From an uncultured Porphyromonadaceae bacterium (GTDB lineage Bacteria; Bacteroidota; Bacteroidia; Bacteroidales; Muribaculaceae), in the NCBI GenBank assembly GCA_948467675.1, contig CAOKFI010000026.1, forward strand, positions 1 to 40,181: a DNA stretch of 40,181 bases. The letters are read 5' to 3'. The notes beneath the pieces were generated by a model, which was not told the DNA's origin, did no database searches, and saw nothing but the letters and a program-made list of their open reading frames with translations. Shown here piece by piece: positions 35,407 to 40,181 of the stretch; positions within the stretch are counted from its first letter, which is position 1, and each line of letters begins with the position of its first letter. A program made the translations under genes and the position numbers.

Positions 35407-37998
35407 TCAGAATGTGAAGTGCAGAGCTATGCGCAGACCGCTGCGGTCGCAATGGTAGGTATCGCGGTATGACAGACGCCAGACATAGTCGACACGCAGT
35501 ATCTTGATGATATTGTCGATGCCGACACCTATTTCCATATAGGGGCCATGATCCATCGGGCGAGTATGGGCATCTGATGGAAAACGGAACAATTCGTTGT
35601 TCAGATCGGGATTGTTGCGATCGCTAAGTTTTCCAAACAATCCGCGAAAACTGAATGCCTCGCGCAGTTTAAGTTTTTTGAAGTATGGTATGTAGTTGAA
35701 TATGGCACCGTTTGCCCAGTATGTTATATCCCAGCTCATATACCTGTCATTGATAAATTCCATCGGATTCATCAAAGCAAAACTTTCCGGCTGGATTGTA
35801 TAGCTTAGGTTGGCATTGGGAATGAGTAGATTGGGGTAGGGCGACCGGCTCCATACCCATCCGCCTTTGATTATTCCGTCCAGATAACCGAATGCAGAAA
35901 ACCATATTCGCTTCTGGATGCTTATTTCCGTGCGGTTTATCGCAAACATATTTCCGGCAATGCCTTTTGGTGCGAACGTATGGCTGAGAAGAAATACCGG
36001 TGCGTCGAGATTTATAGGATAGCGGTAGCTCCTGTTCTGGTAGAATTTCTCGCCGGGAGCATAACGGAGCTGGATTTCCAGTGTTGTTTCGTCATAGTGG
36101 CTGAAATTGCGGTTGTCTCCGTCTGTAAACGGCATATATGCGGTAGCTTCCTGACGTTCGTGAGCTAATTTCGTATAGAAAGTGAAATTATTTTCCAGTT
36201 CCAGTGTGTATTCCAGCTTTGTAAGCCGGTGGTATGTCATCTGTGTGTCAGGTTGGCGCTTGAGCGATAGGAACACATTGTCAGGATTAGTAAACAGATA
36301 GTGTTGTCCTATCATATCTACATCGTATAAATGTGTAAGCCTCAATGATTGCACCGGGAATTCCCTGGAATGACTTTTCTTATCTATAAACGAATATTCA
36401 GCCTCTGCGGAATATTTCCATTTATGGTCTTTGAATCCGCGGGCCACATATCCGCGTCCGAACCATCGATTGTTAAGTTCGGCGGTGGTAGTACCTCCGG
36501 CACGTAATCTTACGCCCTCCATGTCGTTGAAACTTATGGTGGTATTCATTGGCCCGAAATCCCATTTGCTTTTCGGCCCGGTAGGAAGATAACCTGACAC
36601 GAGTACCTGTATGACCTTTTCGGTCCAGTAATATATCGGGACTGAACGCATGCGTTGTATCATCTGTGCGATACCGCTTTCGCCGGATGTCATAGGTATC
36701 GGTCTGTGTTTGTTCCAGTATTCTGAATTGCGGACATAAGCTGCCGGATCCACTATTGTCTTATGGCGGATATCGAATACTCCGGTTGCCGAAGCAATAT
36801 CGAAATTGTGATCTGAGTATACCGTGCTGCGGCGCCCGTAAAACGGCTGTGTGCCTGGTATCAGAGTTATCTCGGCTACCATATCGTCTTTAGTCTTCAG
36901 CCTGGATCCGTCTGCAGCGCGTTCATACTCCTGTGTCATATATAGTCGGTCTATGAAATTGACATTGATATCGCGCGGCAATGTCATTTTTACCCGTTTT
37001 ATAAACATCGTGGAGTCGTTGGATGATACGTATATCCGTCCTAAAAATCCGAATGACTGCGGATTGTGTGGCGCGAACGACAACTCTATCAGAGAATCTC
37101 CAGGAGCGGATATGTCAGGTATGGTATCTGTCAGATAGAACTTATAGAAATCGGTCGCTATGCGTCCTAACGGACTTACGAAACGGTTCTGAAGCAGTGT
37201 GATATCGTTTTGATACAGATCGATATCTCGGAATATGTCGGCCAGAAACGTGTGCATGCTTTCTTGATCGGTAATATCGTCGAGACCAGTACGGCGTAGA
37301 GCTTGTATCACATCTCGTTCGCCTGGAGGAGTACGCCGATAATGATGATCGGATATTTTTTCTTTTACAGAAAATGTCAGAATCGGCTTGCCTGAGATCT
37401 CGGAGGTATCGGTATATTCTTTCAGAAATGCGAATTTGCGCCCTATAGTATTGCTTTTTGCAGAGTCGGCAGGAGTGAAGTCGTTTAGCGCCAACGATAT
37501 GCGTTCGTATTCGCGATAATTGTAATTGTCGTTTCGTTTAGGATCGGTAATGTCGCGTGCAGCCATGATGCGCTCCACGAACTTTACTGCGGGATTGTTC
37601 CGCTTTGAGTAATGTTCTTTGGTGCGCCTTACTGTGACTTCGTCGAGGCTTACGCCTACCGGACTTATCTCGATCTGGACCGGAAGTGAATGTATGTTAG
37701 GTACATATTGCTCCTTTGGCGCAAATCCCATCGATGAGATCCGCAGTGTGGCTGGCAGTTGTGCGGAATTCAACACGAACGTCCCGTTTTCATCGGTCAT
37801 GGTTCCGGTATTGCTTCCTTTAAGATATATGGCCGCGTATGGTACCGGTTCGAGGGATACGGAATCGCGCACTGTCCCCGAAATGTTGCATCCGGCAACT
37901 GAGGTTTGGCCATGGATTGGGATCGATACAGCCAGTAGCATGACTGTCAAGGCCGCTATGAAGATATACAGAGGCTTGTCTGTGATGAAATGCGTCAA
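35407..37998 (-). CDS. DUF5686-type outer-membrane barrel with carboxypeptidase-like regulatory domain
   Basis: An 863-residue protein with a signal peptide (about 1-31), then a carboxypeptidase D regulatory-like beta-sandwich (ISGTVRDSVSLEPVPYAAIYLKGS through RISSMGF, about 38-115), then a long region resembling DUF5686/DUF5686-like OmpA-independent barrels, ending in the outer-membrane signature LRIALHFTF with a terminal Phe. There is no TonB box or plug domain I can point to, so it is not a classic SusC transporter. The function is unknown; an envelope-biogenesis or transport role is a guess from location. It shares a compact palindromic divergent promoter region with the CYTH gene and precedes GH20. 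Confidence 0.85.
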   Translation of the reverse strand: MTHFITDKPLYIFIAALTVMLLAVSIPIHGQTSVAGCNISGTVRDSVSLEPVPYAAIYLKGSNTGTMTDENGTFVLNSAQLPATLRISSMGFAPKEQYVPNIHSLPVQIEISPVGVSLDEVTVRRTKEHYSKRNNPAVKFVERIMAARDITDPKRNDNYNYREYERISLALNDFTPADSAKSNTIGRKFAFLKEYTDTSEISGKPILTFSVKEKISDHHYRRTPPGERDVIQALRRTGLDDITDQESMHTFLADIFRDIDLYQNDITLLQNRFVSPLGRIATDFYKFYLTDTIPDISAPGDSLIELSFAPHNPQSFGFLGRIYVSSNDSTMFIKRVKMTLPRDINVNFIDRLYMTQEYERAADGSRLKTKDDMVAEITLIPGTQPFYGRRSTVYSDHNFDIASATGVFDIRHKTIVDPAAYVRNSEYWNKHRPIPMTSGESGIAQMIQRMRSVPIYYWTEKVIQVLVSGYLPTGPKSKWDFGPMNTTISFNDMEGVRLRAGGTTTAELNNRWFGRGYVARGFKDHKWKYSAEAEYSFIDKKSHSREFPVQSLRLTHLYDVDMIGQHYLFTNPDNVFLSLKRQPDTQMTYHRLTKLEYTLELENNFTFYTKLAHERQEATAYMPFTDGDNRNFSHYDETTLEIQLRYAPGEKFYQNRSYRYPINLDAPVFLLSHTFAPKGIAGNMFAINRTEISIQKRIWFSAFGYLDGIIKGGWVWSRSPYPNLLIPNANLSYTIQPESFALMNPMEFINDRYMSWDITYWANGAIFNYIPYFKKLKLREAFSFRGLFGKLSDRNNPDLNNELFRFPSDAHTRPMDHGPYMEIGVGIDNIIKILRVDYVWRLSYRDTYHCDRSGLRIALHFTF

Positions 37999-38025
37999 AA
38001 CCTTATGCGTCTATTTGGAAACCTG

Positions 38026-38043
38026 TTAACTTTGCAAAGTTAA
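38026..38043. promoter_or_regulatory. Palindromic opposed promoters for the DUF5686 and CYTH genes
   Basis: The 18-mer TTAACTTTGCAAAGTTAA is a perfect palindrome. It contains TAACTTTG on the plus strand (38027-38034) and the same on the minus strand (38035-38042), each an exact TAnnTTTG. The plus box points to CYTH (38067), the minus box to the DUF5686 gene (37998). The two elements abut, so both promoters could not be occupied at once. Confidence 0.7.
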
Positions 38044-38066
38044 TACATTAATTATTCATAGCATCG

Positions 38067-38540
38067 ATGGCAGAAGAGATAGAACGGAAATTTTTGGTCA
38101 AAAACACTTCATTTGTGGATCTTGCGGAGATGGCCGTCGACATACGTCAGGCATACCTGTCACGTAATCCTGACGCAACTGTGCGTATTCGCATGTATGG
38201 CGACAAGGCATTTCTGACAGTCAAGGGCAGAACTCACGGCGCGACCCGCGATGAATGGGAATATCCTGTCCCGGTGGAAGATGCGGCCGCAATGATTGAG
38301 CGTCTTGCCGACGGTATTGTGATCGACAAGACGCGTTATATAGTGCCATACGCCGGTATGCGGTGGGAAGTGGATATGTTTCACGGTGCTCATGACGGGC
38401 TTATCCTGGCGGAATTAGAACTCGAGACTGAGTGTCAGTCTGTGGATATGCCTCCGTTTGTCGGCGACGAGGTCACTGGCGATCCGCGGTATTATAACTC
38501 GCATCTTGCCGGAGAATCAGGGAAGTCTGCGCCTGAATGA
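38067..38540 (+). CDS. CYTH domain protein (triphosphate tunnel metalloenzyme)
   Basis: A 157-residue single-domain CYTH protein, cytoplasmic, of the group that includes bacterial tripolyphosphatases (NeuTTM-like). The N-terminal ExExK motif is EIERKFLV (residues 4-8). Later strands carry the alternating charged residues of the tunnel: VRIRMYGDKAFLTVKG, DEWEYPVP, IDKTRYIVPY, WEVDMFHG and LILAELELE. Inorganic triphosphatase activity is the best guess from the family; adenylate cyclase activity is possible but less likely. Its 3' end overlaps the convergent MATE gene by 24 bp. Confidence 0.9.
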   Translation: MAEEIERKFLVKNTSFVDLAEMAVDIRQAYLSRNPDATVRIRMYGDKAFLTVKGRTHGATRDEWEYPVPVEDAAAMIERLADGIVIDKTRYIVPYAGMRWEVDMFHGAHDGLILAELELETECQSVDMPPFVGDEVTGDPRYYNSHLAGESGKSAPE

Positions 38541-39851
38541 AAGCACCGTGATAGCGAATGTCAGCATTTCGGAACAGGGGATAGCTGCCCACGGGCCATA
38601 GTCGGGAAAAATCCGTGGCATAATGAAAAACAGAGGAACCAGAAGTATTATACCGCGCAGCAATGTCAGAACGATAGCCCTGAGCGCTTGTTTGGTGCTT
38701 TGATAGAAGCCGATAAACGATATGTTGAGCGCGAAAAATATCGCGCATGAGGAAAATATGGGCAGACCTTGGGTTGCAAGTCTTGCCGCTTCACAGTCGG
38801 GATCGATGAATAGCCCGGCTATTGAATGTGCTCCGAAGCCTATTCCGCACGATGCGATTGTGCCGCATATAATAGCCGCCGCGATACTCACGCGAAGCGA
38901 TGTCCAGACACGGGCTATGTTGCCGGCGCCGTAATTGTAGCTTATGATCGGTTGAGCCGATTGGGCTACAGCATTATTGATCATGAATATCAGAGGGAAC
39001 AGGTAGCATGCTATGCTGTAGGCCGCCACACCGGCCTCACGCCAAGTGTTCATAAATACATGGTTGCCAGTAAGCATCATTATTGACATTGTGATTTCTG
39101 TGACAAATGCCGACGACCCTATTTTTACCTGATTTATAAAATTGCGGCCGATGTTGGCCAGGGAGAAAACGAATCTAAGCACATAGGAAAACCTGAAAAA
39201 GTAAGTTACGGCCATCAGACCTCCGATTATGGTGCTTATCGATGTAGCTATAGAAGCTCCTTCCACACCCATATCGAGTGGGAACACGAATATAAAGTCG
39301 AGTATTCCGTTGATTACGGCCGGGATTATATTGCATAGCATGGCGTATGTGGGAGATCCGTCGAGACGAATCACCATCATGCCGATACTTTGAAACGTGA
39401 GAAACAGGATACCGGGCATCAGCCAGAAAAGATAATCGGTAGTTTTCCCTATCAGCCGTTCGGAGCTCCCGAGGGCATGTGCTATTTCATCCGTGAACAG
39501 CACTCCGGCTGTGATTATCACGACCATGGCTGCCAATGAGAACGTGAACGCATGTGTCATTGCGATATTGGCTCTGCGGACATCGTTTTGCGCCAGACAT
39601 ATACCGGCCATGACCGCTGCACCAATTCCGAACATCAGGCCAAAACCTGTCGCGACCATAAACAGCGGAGCGATGATGTTGACGGCTGCAATCCCATCGG
39701 GGCCTACGCCCTGACCGACGATGACACCGTCCGTAATGGTAAGCAGGGCATTGAAAACCATTCCTAACAGAGTCGGGAAAAAGATTTTTGAAAACAGACG
39801 GCTTATTTTGCCGCAACCATAGTCCAAACCTGTCTTAACTGTATCTGTCAT
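38517..39851 (-). CDS. MATE family multidrug/cation efflux transporter
   Basis: A 444-residue inner-membrane protein with about 12 hydrophobic segments in two related halves, as in MATE (NorM/MepA-like) antiporters that export drugs or cationic metabolites with Na+ or H+. The N-terminal half has FFPTLLGMVFNALLTITDGVIVGQGVGPDGIAAVNI. The second half repeats the pattern (VTEITMSIMMLTGNHVFMNTWREAGVAAYSIACY), with AQSAQPIISYNYGAGN as the typical MATE motif. The substrate is unknown. It is preceded by a TACCTTTG promoter and a long structured leader, unusual for this window. Its end overlaps the CYTH gene tail to tail. Confidence 0.93.
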   Translation of the reverse strand: MTDTVKTGLDYGCGKISRLFSKIFFPTLLGMVFNALLTITDGVIVGQGVGPDGIAAVNIIAPLFMVATGFGLMFGIGAAVMAGICLAQNDVRRANIAMTHAFTFSLAAMVVIITAGVLFTDEIAHALGSSERLIGKTTDYLFWLMPGILFLTFQSIGMMVIRLDGSPTYAMLCNIIPAVINGILDFIFVFPLDMGVEGASIATSISTIIGGLMAVTYFFRFSYVLRFVFSLANIGRNFINQVKIGSSAFVTEITMSIMMLTGNHVFMNTWREAGVAAYSIACYLFPLIFMINNAVAQSAQPIISYNYGAGNIARVWTSLRVSIAAAIICGTIASCGIGFGAHSIAGLFIDPDCEAARLATQGLPIFSSCAIFFALNISFIGFYQSTKQALRAIVLTLLRGIILLVPLFFIMPRIFPDYGPWAAIPCSEMLTFAITVLSFRRRLP

Positions 39852-39981
39852 ATTCTGTAATTAATCGATATTATCCATATAGAAAGCCGGATAAGAATAG
39901 AGGTTTTACCCAGTCATCTTATCCGGCATTATATCGTGCCCTCCGATGAGGATTACAAAACACTGTCTTGAATCGGCACTG
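39852..39981 (-). ncRNA. Structured 5' leader of the MATE gene, possible cis-regulatory RNA
   Basis: Reading the minus strand from the TACCTTTG promoter, helices seen by eye are: a closing stem GTGCC/GGCAC (39979-39975 with 39940-39936); inside it GATT/AATC and CAAGAC/GTTTTG with an AGT loop (39974-39951); then an 11-bp perfect hairpin GCCGGATAAGA/TCTTATCCGGC (39927-39917 with 39896-39886) with a 20-base loop; and CGATAT/ATATCG (39936-39931 with 39871-39866) enclosing that hairpin. The GCCGG hairpin is followed by TTTCTATAT and could terminate weakly. I do not recognise a known riboswitch consensus (TPP, cobalamin, FMN, SAM or guanidine). Confidence 0.45.
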
Positions 39982-39989
39982 CAAAGGTA
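39982..39989 (-). promoter_or_regulatory. MATE gene promoter -7 box TACCTTTG
   Basis: An exact TAnnTTTG match on the minus strand, with TTTTTTCGG about 20 bp upstream. It predicts transcription starting near 39975, giving a leader of about 125 nt. Confidence 0.72.
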
Positions 39990-40181
39990 GGAATAATAAT
40001 TAATCCGAAAAAATTTTTCTATATTTGACTCACATAATTGGCTCCGCCACCGCGAACCGCCCTTTGGGCGACATCCGCTATTATGTTTCATCGAATATTT
40101 TTGTTATATTTGATGTAGTCCTGGGCTAATATTTTGACTACAAGGTTATTCTTGAGAATTCGCGTGAGGATGGGCAATGGA
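39990..40181. other. Right-edge intergenic stretch with no recognised gene
   Basis: No coding frame is convincing here. Two plus-strand TATATTTG sequences (40020-40027 and 40105-40112) fit the -7 consensus. CGCCC/GGGCG (40058-40062 with 40066-40070) forms a small hairpin, and GTAGTC/GACTAC (40115-40120 with 40136-40141) follows the second box. An ATG at 40170 near GTGAGG could begin a rightward gene outside the window, but only four codons are visible. Confidence 0.4.

Noticed and set aside
39906-40091. 61-codon minus-strand frame at the right end
   Set aside because: It spans the MATE promoter and leader and has an Arg/Ser/Cys-rich translation like spurious frames from intergenic DNA.

Overview
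The window looks like a chromosomal segment of a gut-type Bacteroidales bacterium, most likely Muribaculaceae or a close relative. This is inferred from gene content and promoters; no 16S is present. Three things point there. Many genes are preceded by the Bacteroidota -7 element TAnnTTTG (usually TATCTTTG or TACCTTTG). A sppA-lpxK-punA-thiL run, a DUF5686-type outer-membrane protein, a GH20 hexosaminidase and a class A2 type beta-lactamase are present. A complete SprA/Sov gene of the type IX secretion system sits next to ruvA. No tRNA, rRNA, insertion sequence, prophage or CRISPR array was seen, and gene content is mostly core-like.

Layout. 1-442 is the 3' end of rpsP (S16), closed by a strong bidirectional terminator. 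522-2918 is a leftward unit: hisS, an AlkD-like gene, a hairpin, and a small LEA/apolipoprotein-like protein. 2989-4968 is leftward nadE. From a divergent promoter at 5002 a rightward run holds a zinc-type substrate-binding lipoprotein and its ATPase with no permease gene, then a B12-binding radical SAM enzyme and a family 2 glycosyltransferase. At 8982 a promoter and a TPP riboswitch start a thiamin operon (thiD, thiS, a tenI-like gene, thiE, thiG, thiC, thiH). It runs with short gaps into ruvA and the 7.4-kb sprA. It lacks thiF. Phosphoglucomutase/phosphomannomutase follows from its own promoter.

25013-28372 holds the leftward beta-lactamase, a rightward acidic-leader lipoprotein and a leftward Uup-like ABC-F ATPase. 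28374-33343 is a leftward operon sppA-lpxK-punA-thiL ending in a terminator; thiL supplies the last step of the thiamin pathway encoded about 13 kb away. 33397-37998 carries GH20 and the DUF5686 outer-membrane protein (leftward). A perfect 18-bp palindrome holding two opposed -7 boxes separates DUF5686 from a rightward CYTH protein. CYTH overlaps the 3' end of a leftward MATE transporter. The MATE gene is preceded by a promoter and a roughly 125-nt leader with several strong helices that I could not match to a known riboswitch class.

The best candidates for something undescribed are the MATE leader, the opposed-promoter palindrome, the tandem-promoter element before GH20, and the thiF-less riboswitch operon that may read through into ruvA-sprA. 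All other systems are recognisable families.
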